Source: an uncultured Eisenbergiella sp.
Lineage (GTDB): Bacteria; Bacillota; Clostridia; Lachnospirales; Lachnospiraceae
NCBI GenBank assembly: GCA_910585455.1
Contig: CAJUEL010000028.1
Span: 1 to 61,955, forward strand
Direction: 5' to 3'
DNA length: 61,955 nucleotides
The stretch's first letter is position 1. Every line of letters begins with the position of its first letter. Shown here one piece after another: positions 17,380 to 24,778 of this stretch. A model generated the notes under the pieces. The model was not told where the DNA came from. It saw only the letters and a list, made by a program, of their open reading frames with translations, and ran no database searches. The position numbers and the translations under genes were made by a program.

Positions 17380-17835
17380 TCAAATATAAAGTGTATAATT
17401 ATCTCCTTTGTGCGCTTTATATTCCATATCGGAACGGAGATAGTCTGCGGAATTATCAAGAATTTTCCTGAGTGAAACCTTTGTCATTTCAGTGCAGTCG
17501 CTTCGTGTTAAGGCTTCTGGTATCTCACAGAATAAGACTTCGCTGTTTTCGCACATATCACTTGTGGGAACGCCGTCAATGTAGTCCATTTCCAATAACA
17601 GATACCACGTTTTTCTGTCACAACGGATACCCACCATGCGTTTTACCTCTGCTGTAATATGTGTTTCTTCAAAAACTTCCCGCACAGCAGCCTCCTCCGG
17701 CAACTCGTTTTCATGGCAGAATCCTCCGGGAATTAACAGTTTTCCATTTGCCCCGCCATATGTGTGCCTTACAAGCAAAACCTTATTTTCTTTTCTGACG
17801 ATACAGCCTACTGAAAAATTGTAATTATCGTTCAC
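17380..17835 (-). CDS. Nudix hydrolase (element cargo)
   Basis: The 151-residue protein carries the Nudix box GFCHENELPEEAAVREVFEE followed by THI; the usual Gly near the end of the box is His. The family hydrolyses nucleoside diphosphates linked to another moiety. The substrate cannot be read from sequence. It is the third gene of a minus-strand cargo operon after the HTH-methyltransferase and HAD genes, 18 bases from the latter. Confidence 0.85.
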   Translation of the reverse strand: MNDNYNFSVGCIVRKENKVLLVRHTYGGANGKLLIPGGFCHENELPEEAAVREVFEETHITAEVKRMVGIRCDRKTWYLLLEMDYIDGVPTSDMCENSEVLFCEIPEALTRSDCTEMTKVSLRKILDNSADYLRSDMEYKAHKGDNYTLYI

Positions 17836-17853
17836 ATTTATGCCCTCCCTGCA

Positions 17854-18486
17854 TCAATTATTAAGAATACTGTCCAGCTCTTGGAAGTTATTTACAACAT
17901 TGCCGGCATACGCTTCATGATCTCTGTTAAACAAAACCGTATTTATTCCCATATTTTGTGCTGCGTTCAGGTTTAGGACGCTGTTGTCAATCAAAATACA
18001 TTCCTGCGGCTTGCGTTGTATATGCCTGATTGCGTAATCAAAAATTCGGCTTTCCGGTTTTCGCATATGAATCTCTCCGCTGACAATATGCCCTTTAAAA
18101 TATTTCTGAATCCCATGCAATTCCAATAAATATTTGCTCCACTCTTTCACATCATTTGATAGCAATACAAAATCATATTGCTCATAATTATGTTCTGCAA
18201 ACTGCAAAAAATCCTTGTCAAAAGTCAGATAATTTGTTAGGTAATCCTGCATTGTTACAGTTGGTTCTGTGTAGCCTAATGCGGAGAGAAACTCATCAGA
18301 ACTCAGGTACCCGTTTCCGGCTTTTGTGAATAAACAGTCCTCCCGAAATGCCTTTGTGAGCCGGTCATGTTCCTTTTTGTCAAAATGTGCAAATGTATAT
18401 GGAATAAAATACCCTTTACTTTCTTTTATGATAACACCATACATATCAAGCAAAAGCACCTGCTTCTTTTCAGACTTTTTTTCCAT
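17854..18486 (-). CDS. HAD-superfamily hydrolase (element cargo)
   Basis: The 210-residue product shows HAD motifs: I = LLLDMYGVI (nucleophile Asp, but Tyr replaces the usual general-acid Asp), II = LLSND, III = Lys in MRKPESRIFD, IV = ILIDNS (DN rather than DD). The altered motif I suggests a weak or non-phosphatase activity. It overlaps the upstream HTH-methyltransferase gene by 17 bases, implying translational coupling. Confidence 0.8.
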   Translation of the reverse strand: MEKKSEKKQVLLLDMYGVIIKESKGYFIPYTFAHFDKKEHDRLTKAFREDCLFTKAGNGYLSSDEFLSALGYTEPTVTMQDYLTNYLTFDKDFLQFAEHNYEQYDFVLLSNDVKEWSKYLLELHGIQKYFKGHIVSGEIHMRKPESRIFDYAIRHIQRKPQECILIDNSVLNLNAAQNMGINTVLFNRDHEAYAGNVVNNFQELDSILNN

Positions 18487-19588
18487 AAGAAATCATCTGT
18501 CCTTTCATAAATGTGTATCCGGCATCTGGATTGTCTGAAAAAAATTCCGCAATCCTAATATTTCGATCACAGTAGTCCTCGGCTTCTTTACGGGATAAGC
18601 CATGCGTCAGCAAATGGAGAATCAGTTTCTCTCTTTCCTCATTGCTAATTCCGGAAGTCCAATCATTATATTTAATGAAATCGTTTTTTACTTCATCATA
18701 ATTTGGAGACTTCATAGCAACAAACTCCACCTTGTCGTTCATCCTCACATCAACATCAACAAGTCCCAATTTCTGCATCATATGTGCAGTTCTGATAGCA
18801 ACTGCATAATCCCGTCCTTGCCTTGTAAGTTCAGTCTGCCACTTTTTTTCCAGTCCATCATGTCTGCATAACTCCTGATAATCCATACCGTCAATATAAA
18901 GCCCGCAGCATTCAAATTCCCTGTTCGCCTCCATACAGACCACATACCCATCAGGTTTTGCAAAGGTAATCATCTTTTGTATAAATGCAGCAGGATTGTC
19001 CAGATGTCTTAAAACTGCCTGACATACTACAAAATCATACTGATTTTCAGCTGAATAATCAAAAACATTTTTACAGAAAAAGGCGGCCTCCAATTTTTGG
19101 TGTTTAAAAAGATTTTCCCCTTCTTTAATTAAATCCTCAGCGAAATCAATTCCTGTATAGGTGCTTCCTTTGGGCAGGTATGGAAGTAACAACAGTCCTA
19201 AAAATCCATACCCGCAGCCACAGTCCAGCACAGAAACTGGTTTATCAATCTTCCAGACCTGTGAAATAAGAAACCGGATATAATCATCATTCCAATAACC
19301 CTTTCGTGATCGTAAGAGGTATTCCAGTTTTTGATTCCAAAAATCTTTTGTGGCTGTCTTTTCTGGGACGTACAGTTCTCCATCAAGCGGTTTTAATCCT
19401 AAGAGCTGGTCTGTTGACACCGAAAAATAGTCTGCCAATGATGGAAGAATGGTAATGTCGGGCATACTCAGTCCTGTTTCCCATTTGCTAATCGTCTGAA
19501 ACGATACACCAATATAATCTGCCAGTTCCTGCTGTGTTACCCTGTTTTTCTTACGCAATTCGGCAATCCGCAATGATATCTTGCCCAT
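18470..19588 (-). CDS. fused XRE DNA-binding domain and SAM methyltransferase (element cargo)
   Basis: The 372-residue protein has an N-terminal Cro/CI helix-turn-helix (about 5-60: VTQQELADYIGVSFQTISKW) joined to a class I methyltransferase domain with the SAM motif VLDCGCGYGFLGLLLLPYLP near residue 125 and IDFAEDLI. The target may be a small molecule, since class I fusions like this are often self-regulating resistance or biosynthesis enzymes. The ATG at 19588 has GGGAGG 8 bases upstream. It heads a three-gene operon with HAD and Nudix genes. Confidence 0.82.
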   Translation of the reverse strand: MGKISLRIAELRKKNRVTQQELADYIGVSFQTISKWETGLSMPDITILPSLADYFSVSTDQLLGLKPLDGELYVPEKTATKDFWNQKLEYLLRSRKGYWNDDYIRFLISQVWKIDKPVSVLDCGCGYGFLGLLLLPYLPKGSTYTGIDFAEDLIKEGENLFKHQKLEAAFFCKNVFDYSAENQYDFVVCQAVLRHLDNPAAFIQKMITFAKPDGYVVCMEANREFECCGLYIDGMDYQELCRHDGLEKKWQTELTRQGRDYAVAIRTAHMMQKLGLVDVDVRMNDKVEFVAMKSPNYDEVKNDFIKYNDWTSGISNEEREKLILHLLTHGLSRKEAEDYCDRNIRIAEFFSDNPDAGYTFMKGQMISYGKKV

Positions 19589-19768
19589 ATGTAAAATTCC
19601 TCCCAAATTTTATATGTACATCATTTTATTAGATTATAGCAGACATTAAATAATTTGTATTCCCATAAAACAGAGAATATTTTCGCTTGCTGGGAGAAAT
19701 ATGTAATTTTATCACTATTTTTGTATGCGTGAAGCAGTCAAATATAGGAAATAAGAAATTTGAAAAGG

Positions 19769-19796
19769 TTGACTTTTTTCTGAAATATGGTATTAT
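19769..19796 (+). promoter_or_regulatory. promoter of the structured RNA/toxin locus
   Basis: TTGACT (19769-19774), a 16-base spacer and TATTAT (19791-19796). The predicted transcript start is near 19803, at the beginning of a hairpin-rich stretch. Confidence 0.65.
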
Positions 19797-19802
19797 ACTA
19801 TT

Positions 19803-19900
19803 AGTGGTGAGTCCTACCGCAAAGTGGACTGCTAAAAGCGTTAGCAACTCTAATGGAGTTACTACACAAATGGCTATGTGGAAACGCATAGCCATTTTTT
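19803..19900 (+). ncRNA. putative type III antitoxin RNA with terminator
   Basis: About 100 bases contain successive hairpins: AGTCC...GGACT (19811-19831), GCTAA-AAGCG-TTAGC (19832-19846), AACTC-TAATG-GAGTT (19847-19861), then a 13-bp stem with a GAAA tetraloop (19868-19897) ending in T residues. It sits between a promoter and the ToxN-like gene, exactly where type III systems place the antitoxin RNA and its partial terminator. Canonical tandem repeats are not obvious, so the RNA is inferred from position and structure. No protein is encoded here. Confidence 0.6.
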
Positions 19901-19913
19901 ACGAGGATAGATG

Positions 19914-20450
19914 ATGCAGACTGAATTTAAGCTATACAAGGTGGATATGAAATATATCCGTAATCTACATAATATAGATGATAAAGTGCTTTCCGTTTCG
20001 CCACAGACAAGAAAGGATAACAGGGTTTTCGTTGGGATTGTTATCATATGTGGTATTCATAAATATTGCATACCGCTTTCATCGCCAAAGGAAAAGCATA
20101 AAAATATGAAAAACTCTATGGATTTTTCAAAGATTGAGATAAATGGAAAACTTTTAGGTGTTCTTAATTTCAATCTGATGATACCTGTTGAAGAAGAACA
20201 ATTACAGCTTGTCGATACCACCATTTTTAAGAGAGATCGGGAAAACATCAAATATTATAAGCGAATGTGCGTCCAAGAATTAGAATGGTGTCAGACCAAC
20301 AGTGAAGTGATTTGTAATAAAGCAAATGTTCTGTACAAAAAGTATATCTCCAATGAGCCATTTACAGGCAGGAATCGCTGTCTGAATTTTCCAAAATTAG
20401 AGGCAGAATGCGAGAAATATAATTCAAAAATAAAGAGAGGCACAAACTGA
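19914..20450 (+). CDS. ToxN/AbiQ-family endoribonuclease toxin (type III toxin-antitoxin)
   Basis: The 178-residue product matches the ToxN/AbiQ/CptN fold pattern: N-terminal FKLYKVDMKYIRNLHNIDDK, RVFVGIVIICGIHKYCIPLS then SPKEKHKN (Ser57, Lys59 in the conserved SPK motif), GVLNFNLMIPV, YYKRMCVQELEW and a C-terminal CLNFPKLEAECEKY. Such toxins cut RNA and are held inactive by a repeat RNA made upstream; several give abortive infection against phage. GAGGA before the ATG at 19914 supports this start over 19911. It ends at a terminator shared with the next, convergent gene. It lies inside the mobilizable element. Confidence 0.82.
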   Translation: MQTEFKLYKVDMKYIRNLHNIDDKVLSVSPQTRKDNRVFVGIVIICGIHKYCIPLSSPKEKHKNMKNSMDFSKIEINGKLLGVLNFNLMIPVEEEQLQLVDTTIFKRDRENIKYYKRMCVQELEWCQTNSEVICNKANVLYKKYISNEPFTGRNRCLNFPKLEAECEKYNSKIKRGTN

Positions 20451-20461
20451 ACCTCTCTTTA
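20431..20461. terminator. bidirectional terminator after the toxin gene
   Basis: TAAAGAGAGG (20431-20440) is exactly complementary to CCTCTCTTTA (20452-20461). It overlaps the last codons of the toxin gene and serves the convergent small gene too. Confidence 0.8.
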
Positions 20462-20467
20462 TAGGCA

Positions 20468-20707
20468 TTACCACAATTCTAAAGAATCCTCCGCATCTAC
20501 CCACATTTGCAAATTCCCGTCAAGTGCTAATCGTGCATACTCAAGCGGTTCGTCTATTGCCAGCACATCTAACGCACATTGAGAGCAGGGAGTTGTCCGT
20601 AAGCCTTCTTCTGCTACATTACAGTCAATCCGAAGAAGATACCCGTCATAGGTTGTTACATCAACGCTGTTGTGGTATATATTGTATTTTGCATATATGA
20701 ATTTCAT
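20468..20707 (-). CDS. small conserved protein, DUF6061-like
   Basis: The 79-residue product (MKFIYAKYNIYHNSVDVTTY ... TTPCSQCALDVLAIDEPLEY) resembles a short family common in Firmicutes mobile elements, which I recall as DUF6061. It has a CSQC motif that could bind metal. Function unknown. It is the last gene before the right end of the mobilizable element. Confidence 0.6.
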   Translation of the reverse strand: MKFIYAKYNIYHNSVDVTTYDGYLLRIDCNVAEEGLRTTPCSQCALDVLAIDEPLEYARLALDGNLQMWVDAEDSLELW

Positions 20708-20821
20708 ATCTTATTAGTCCTGCCTTTTCTAATTGTATTTTTGGAGAAATTAAGAAAGCATTTCAACCAGTTCTTTTCGCCTGATTTATTTTGTGTTATA
20801 ATTTGTTACAGGTTTTTCTTG

Positions 20822-20890
20822 CCCTTATTTTTGCCCTTATGAGCGTTCGTAACATGAGGGAAAAGGATATAACACAAGGGAAAGTCTAAG
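20822..20890. repeat. right-end integrase-binding-like words
   Basis: TTTTTGCCCTTATG (20828-20841), AGGGAAAAGGATA (20857-20869) and ACAAGGGAAAG (20874-20884) reproduce words found at 12605-12650 near the integrase. The 21070-side flank lacks them. Confidence 0.5.
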
Positions 20891-20991
20891 GGCAAACTCA
20901 CTTGCTATAAATTTAGCATTTTCAAGGGTTTGCGGACTTTTTGAAGATAAGATATAACAGTTAATAAATGCTATAAAAAGTGTCTTATCAG

Positions 20992-21004
20992 AATTCTTGT
21001 TTGT
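20992..21004. repeat. candidate right attachment site (attR core)
   Basis: Exact copy of AATTCTTGTTTGT from 12527-12539, followed by CAAGCT. It lies 102 bases beyond the right-end integrase-binding-like words. Confidence 0.5.
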
Positions 21005-21069
21005 CAAGCTGATAAATTTCGGTTTGCAGAGCTGAAAAACCGGAAGTCGAAAGGAGAATAACATCACAT

Positions 21070-21258
21070 ATGAAAGAAAATATGATTAGGGCATTAGGAT
21101 ATGCAGTTATGGTTGCTGTTGGAATGGTTATCGTTAATTTGATTCGTGGAAATCGGATAGGTTTTCAATATGCAATTATTGCAGGAATTATTGCGGGAAT
21201 AGTGGACTTCGTTTTCACGAGTGTAAGTAATAATATAAAGCGAAAGAAAGGGAAATAG
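21070..21258 (+). CDS. small membrane protein 1 of a cluster
   Basis: The 62-residue product has two predicted membrane helices (ALGYAVMVAVGMVIVNLI and AIIAGIIAGIVDFVF) and a basic tail (KRKKGK). AAAGGAGAAT precedes it. No family was recognised. It begins a run of four tiny membrane-protein genes on one strand. Confidence 0.6.
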   Translation: MKENMIRALGYAVMVAVGMVIVNLIRGNRIGFQYAIIAGIIAGIVDFVFTSVSNNIKRKKGK

Positions 21259-21338
21259 TTTTATGCTGGGAAGGATAGGTAATTCAGGATAACCTTCAGT
21301 GTGCAAGGATAATCAAATCAGGATTTAGAGGATAAAAC

Positions 21339-21533
21339 ATGATGAAGAAAAAGAAAGCTATCACGGGCACAGATGTTGCCATTATTTGTTCAGCGATAGG
21401 AGTGATTGCAAGTATCATTCTTATCATAATGGACATTATAGACCACGAAAGCACGATAGCTGGGATTGGTTTGTTCTGTTTATGCATGACGCAGTTATTG
21501 GTAAACGTGAAAAACAAAAAGGATGCTCAGTAG
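21339..21533 (+). CDS. small membrane protein 2 of a cluster
   Basis: The 64-residue product (start at 21339 or 21342, both ATG) has two hydrophobic segments (DVAIICSAIGVIASIILIIM and TIAGIGLFCLCMTQLLV) between Lys-rich ends. No similarity recognised. GAGG before the ATG serves as RBS. Confidence 0.6.
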   Translation: MMKKKKAITGTDVAIICSAIGVIASIILIIMDIIDHESTIAGIGLFCLCMTQLLVNVKNKKDAQ

Positions 21534-21613
21534 TTTAACTTCCGATTTAAAAAAGAAGTATTTGTTGGAGGCGAGAATATGCAAAAAATTTTAATTTGAA
21601 AGTGAGACAAATA

Positions 21614-21790
21614 ATGAAAAAGAATATTTTGATAGGTTTAATAGTAGGGATTGTAATGGCTATAATTTGGAGTATTGTTTTTATCAATGTACTAAAAAGT
21701 ATGGTTGGAATAGGTATCGGAATATGTTTTGGCATTGCATTTGGTATATCTTCCAGTATGATTTTTAAAAGCCATAAAAATAAGCAATAG
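21614..21790 (+). CDS. small membrane protein 3 of a cluster
   Basis: The 58-residue product starts MKKNILIGLIVGIVMAIIW and has two Gly-rich hydrophobic segments (the second IGIGICFGIAFGISSSMIF) with a Lys-rich tail. The RBS is weak. The in-frame upstream extension to 21596 shows no RBS. Confidence 0.55.
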   Translation: MKKNILIGLIVGIVMAIIWSIVFINVLKSMVGIGIGICFGIAFGISSSMIFKSHKNKQ

Positions 21791-21821
21791 CGATAAATTC
21801 AAATTTATGGAGAACAGAAAG

Positions 21822-21953
21822 ATGGGAAGAAAAATCATACTATTGGGAATAGCTGTTATTTTGGCAGGAATTGCACTATCTATAAGTAATATTTTTGCAT
21901 TTGGTGGTGGAGTCGCTGGTCTTTTGATTGTAATCATAGGTATGTTTATATGA
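21822..21953 (+). CDS. small membrane protein 4 of a cluster
   Basis: The 43-residue product starts MGRKIILLGIAVILAGIALS and has two hydrophobic stretches separated by a Gly-Gly-Gly turn. AGAACAGAAAG before the ATG is a plausible RBS region. Too short to assign a family. Confidence 0.5.
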   Translation: MGRKIILLGIAVILAGIALSISNIFAFGGGVAGLLIVIIGMFI

Positions 21954-22052
21954 GATGATGATACGAAACATTGAGTTTTGTATGAGTGCTACAACTTCAA
22001 GTTTGTTTAACAAACCATTGTCACAATCACTACTAAATAATAACACAGCGTC

Positions 22053-22090
22053 AGAGCGTATAGAAATCTAATCTATGCGCTCTATTTTTA
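22053..22090 (+). terminator. terminator hairpin
   Basis: AGAGCGTATAG (22053-22063) pairs with CTATGCGCTCT (22073-22083) with one G-T pair, followed by ATTTTTA. It would end transcripts from the small-membrane-protein run. Confidence 0.7.
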
Positions 22091-22131
22091 TGTAAAGGAG
22101 CAGAAAATATGACAGAAACCAAAAACGACCA

Positions 22132-22434
22132 GGTAAATCTGCATTTCATTTTCCAAAAGGAAAATGCTGATTTCACGGACAGCTATTTGCAGAGCAAGAG
22201 CCTTAGGAAATCCATAATTGCCTGTGGCTATCAAAGGGAATGCGATAGATTCGCACTGAGTCTCTTTTGCCAACGCTAAGGACTTACGGTAGCATGAGGA
22301 CAAAATCTGTTCTTCCTGTTGCTTGCCGTCCTCCCAAATGGGACCCACCATATGAATGACATATTTTGCATCCAATCCAAATCCCGGTGTACTTGCATAT
22401 TTACAATATCATTTCGTACTATTTCAAAAGGCAT
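22132..22434 (-). pseudogene. macro-domain (ADP-ribose-binding) gene, deleted and frameshifted
   Basis: From the minus-strand ATG at 22434 (AGGAGGT RBS) the frame reads MPFEIVRNDIVNMQV, a typical macro-domain start. The sequence then jumps, out of frame, to TPGFGLDAKYVIHMVGPIWE and on through SIAFPLIATGNYGFPKALAL to EMQIYLVVF. About 45 residues containing the Asn-rich loop are missing. At about 22132 the gene stops and joins a fragment on the plus strand (RBS, ATG at 22109, MTETKNDQ) from another lost gene. Both ends are therefore deletion scars. Confidence 0.7.
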
Positions 22435-22464
22435 AGGTGACCTCCTTATTCAAAAGCAGGTCTG

Positions 22465-23358
22465 CTAATCCTGCAACATATCTAAATACTTATCCAACCT
22501 TGTATTGATATATCCTGCAAGCAGATTTTCCATCGCAGAAATATTGCGTTTTACATGATACTCATCAAATGCATTGTAGTAGGCAATTCTATCTGTAAAC
22601 TTAATATCAATAGGTGGGAATCCGGCTTTCATTAACTCAAGATTCACAAGCAGTCTCCCGGTTCTGCCATTACCGTCAATGAAGGGATGGATACCTTCAA
22701 ACTCAATGTGAAAACGAGCCAGTTTTGTTACAATATGCTCTGTACTTTCCGCAAAATCATGTAGCAACTGTTCCATCTTCGGTTCGATGAGATACGGCTG
22801 CACAGGTTCGTGCCGTGCGCCCATAATACGAACCGGAACTCTACGATAGATTCCACGGTCCTCTTTCTTGTCGGCAAGGACAAGATAATGAATCTGTTTG
22901 ATAATACTTTCACTAATCGGAACATTATCTTTCACAAGTTCACTCACAAATTCAAATGCCTCTTTATGACCGACTGCCTCCATATGGTCTTTCAATGGTT
23001 TCTGGTCAATCGTAAGGCCACGAAGAACCAAATCTGTTTCTCGAAGAGTAAGTGTATTTCCTTCAATAGCATTAGAGTTATATGTGTATTCTACGATAAA
23101 CTCCTCGTTAAGTCTTTCTACTTCACCTGCCGTCAAAGGTCTTCTGCCGTCCAACTCAACCTTTTTACGGTCAATTTGTGCTAAAAGGCTTTCCTTTGAT
23201 TTGTAACGACCATCGGCAGGTTTCTTTGCATCCACAGGAATTTTCCAACCGCGTCCTTCTTGATACGCACCCGGAATTTTCCCTTCAGAGCAAAGAACCC
23301 GGATTCTTCTATCAGAAATGCCCCATTTTTCAGAAACCTGTTTTACTGTCATAAACAT
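22465..23358 (-). CDS. Fic-domain protein with N-terminal winged helix
   Basis: The 297-residue protein has a short HTH (3-43: TVKQVSEKWGISDRRIRVLC), an inhibitory helix motif SNAIEGN (Ser95 to Asn101, the S/TxxxE(G/N) type) and the catalytic loop HPFIDGNGRTGR (His224 to Arg235). Fic enzymes transfer AMP or another nucleotide to target proteins; the N-terminal inhibitory motif indicates a self-restrained form. All catalytic residues are present, so it is probably functional. No antitoxin gene is adjacent. It is flanked by relics. Confidence 0.93.
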   Translation of the reverse strand: MFMTVKQVSEKWGISDRRIRVLCSEGKIPGAYQEGRGWKIPVDAKKPADGRYKSKESLLAQIDRKKVELDGRRPLTAGEVERLNEEFIVEYTYNSNAIEGNTLTLRETDLVLRGLTIDQKPLKDHMEAVGHKEAFEFVSELVKDNVPISESIIKQIHYLVLADKKEDRGIYRRVPVRIMGARHEPVQPYLIEPKMEQLLHDFAESTEHIVTKLARFHIEFEGIHPFIDGNGRTGRLLVNLELMKAGFPPIDIKFTDRIAYYNAFDEYHVKRNISAMENLLAGYINTRLDKYLDMLQD

Positions 23359-23559
23359 AGACTATCCCTCCAATCTACCATATAATATACCACTTTAACG
23401 GAACAATATCAATATTATCGGAACAGCATTTATCGAAATAACGGAATAATGAAAATCTACTTTATTCCAAAAAAGACACCTGCAATACTGCATGGTACCT
23501 TCTACTACCCCGGAATGGGGATTTGTACATATATATTTTTCAACGACTCAATCGTAGTA

Positions 23560-23987
23560 AAGCCGTAGTAAGGCGCTTGACCCAACGCCACGATTTGCAC
23601 CGATTTACCCAACTAACAGCCGACACGAAAATCACTCACAGAGGTATCACCATGTAATTGGTAAAGCTTCCGTTTCTGATCCGTGCAGCAATTTCCCCGC
23701 TGATGCCGTCGGACATCTCGATCTGCGTCAAACAGCTCCGTAAAGTATGCCTCCGTTTCCTGATACTGCCGCTCCCCGATTCCATAAATCTCTTTGAACA
23801 GCCACAGGGTATCATTCGCGGTCAGCTCCATGAAAAGCTGACCCTTCTGGCCCATCACCACCGCGGATTTCTCCTCATATTCCCGCTTCCACAGGCTCCT
23901 TAGGCTGCCCGCAATCCCTTCCGGCTTTTCATTTTTTATGCGCAAAAATGCCATGGGAAATACGCCCACAAAGCTTTCCCATGGCAA
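23560..23987 (-). pseudogene. scar of an ABC-2 exporter operon (ATPase plus permease fragments)
   Basis: The frame reads RIKNEKPEGIAGSLRSLWKR then EYEEKSAVVMGQKGQLFMEL and ANDTLWLFKEIYGI, like NatA/YtrB-type ABC ATPases, but Walker A is deleted between EKSAV and VMGQKG. Another frame just downstream gives SGEIAARIRNGSFTNYMV, typical of the partner ABC-2 permease. The 5' end carries a 12-bp inverted repeat (23949-23960 / 23975-23986). A permease 3' tail in the same orientation remains at 10789. Confidence 0.6.
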
Positions 23988-24004
23988 ACAAAAAAGAAGC
24001 GCAC

Positions 24005-24034
24005 AAAAAGCATGACCATACAGCCATGCTTTTT
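24005..24034. terminator. bidirectional terminator
   Basis: AAAAAGCATG (24005-24014) is exactly complementary to CATGCTTTTT (24025-24034). On the minus strand it follows the gene ending at 24107. Confidence 0.75.
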
Positions 24035-24106
24035 ACACCGTTATGATACTATCGTAAAGCACTTTGTAAGGCAGAAATGGCAGACACCTGCTCAGACGGC
24101 AAACAT

Positions 24107-24649
24107 TTATGAAAAAATATATGCGCCATAATCAAGCGTCACATTCCCGGCGGCATCTTTATGCGTAAAACGGGGACAATTGTAGCGTTCAAAGAAACAA
24201 TATACGTCACCGCCATCCACACCGGCAAGATCATTTCGGAAGCTGCCCATGCCGCTCTCCCCAAGCCTTGCGCAAACCGCTTCATGAGGCGGTCCTCCAT
24301 AAATTTCCCCATTTTCCTCATTGCCGTATACCCACCCGATTCCGATATCGCTTTCGGGAAAATCGTAATAATCAAACCCGTCCGGCGCCTGCGTCCCGGC
24401 CGGAAAAAACAGACCGATCCAATAAGTGAATTCTTCTGCACCGCCAAATATCATAAGACCGATGCCTGTCTCATCATAGGGCGATGCCGCAATCGCTTTT
24501 TTCAGAGCGCCAAACCGATCCTGTTGCTCCCACTCGCCCCATTGCTTCCCAAAACCGCCTTCAAACCTGTCGGCGTTGGTATAACGCAGTCCGATAAAAC
24601 GCAGGGCGGGAAAATGTTCCCTGTAAACTCTTGTCACTTCAAATGCCAT
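24107..24649 (-). CDS. GyrI-like/AraC effector-binding domain protein
   Basis: The 180-residue product lacks a DNA-binding domain. LRFIGLRYTNADRFEGGFGK, the paired IGLMIFGGAEEFTYWIGLFF strand region and the C-terminal YNCPRFTHKDAAGN resemble stand-alone GyrI-like small-molecule-binding proteins. It may bind or sequester a toxic ligand. The assignment rests on pattern similarity only. It lies left of the MarR-MATE operon on the same strand, separated by about 130 bases. Confidence 0.5.
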   Translation of the reverse strand: MAFEVTRVYREHFPALRFIGLRYTNADRFEGGFGKQWGEWEQQDRFGALKKAIAASPYDETGIGLMIFGGAEEFTYWIGLFFPAGTQAPDGFDYYDFPESDIGIGWVYGNEENGEIYGGPPHEAVCARLGESGMGSFRNDLAGVDGGDVYCFFERYNCPRFTHKDAAGNVTLDYGAYIFS

Positions 24650-24778
24650 GTCCGATGCCCCCTTTTTCTTTTTGAAAATCCTTCACCTTCCGCAAAAAAC
24701 GCTCTGCACATTCTGCTGTCTCACATTTTTTGCTTGTTGTGCCGGTTGCCTTCACCATAGCATGACTTCATCAGGCTG

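Larger units (their letters stand above)
12527..21004. mobile_element. integrative mobilizable element (about 8.5 kb)
   Basis: The segment begins at one copy and ends at a second copy of AATTCTTGTTTGT (12527-12539 and 20992-21004), the proposed att core. Just inside each end are shared integrase-binding-like words (12605-12650 and 20822-20890). It encodes, from the left, a tyrosine integrase, an XRE repressor, an excisionase, a hairpin-rich oriT-like region, a MobA/MobL relaxase, a cargo operon and a type III toxin locus. No type IV secretion genes are present, so it would need a helper conjugative element. The boundaries are inferred from repeats only. Confidence 0.7.

Noticed and set aside
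23949..23986. 12-bp inverted repeat as a terminator for the ABC relic
   Set aside because: The T-rich side is on the wrong end for minus-strand transcription and the stem overlaps the start of the relic frame.
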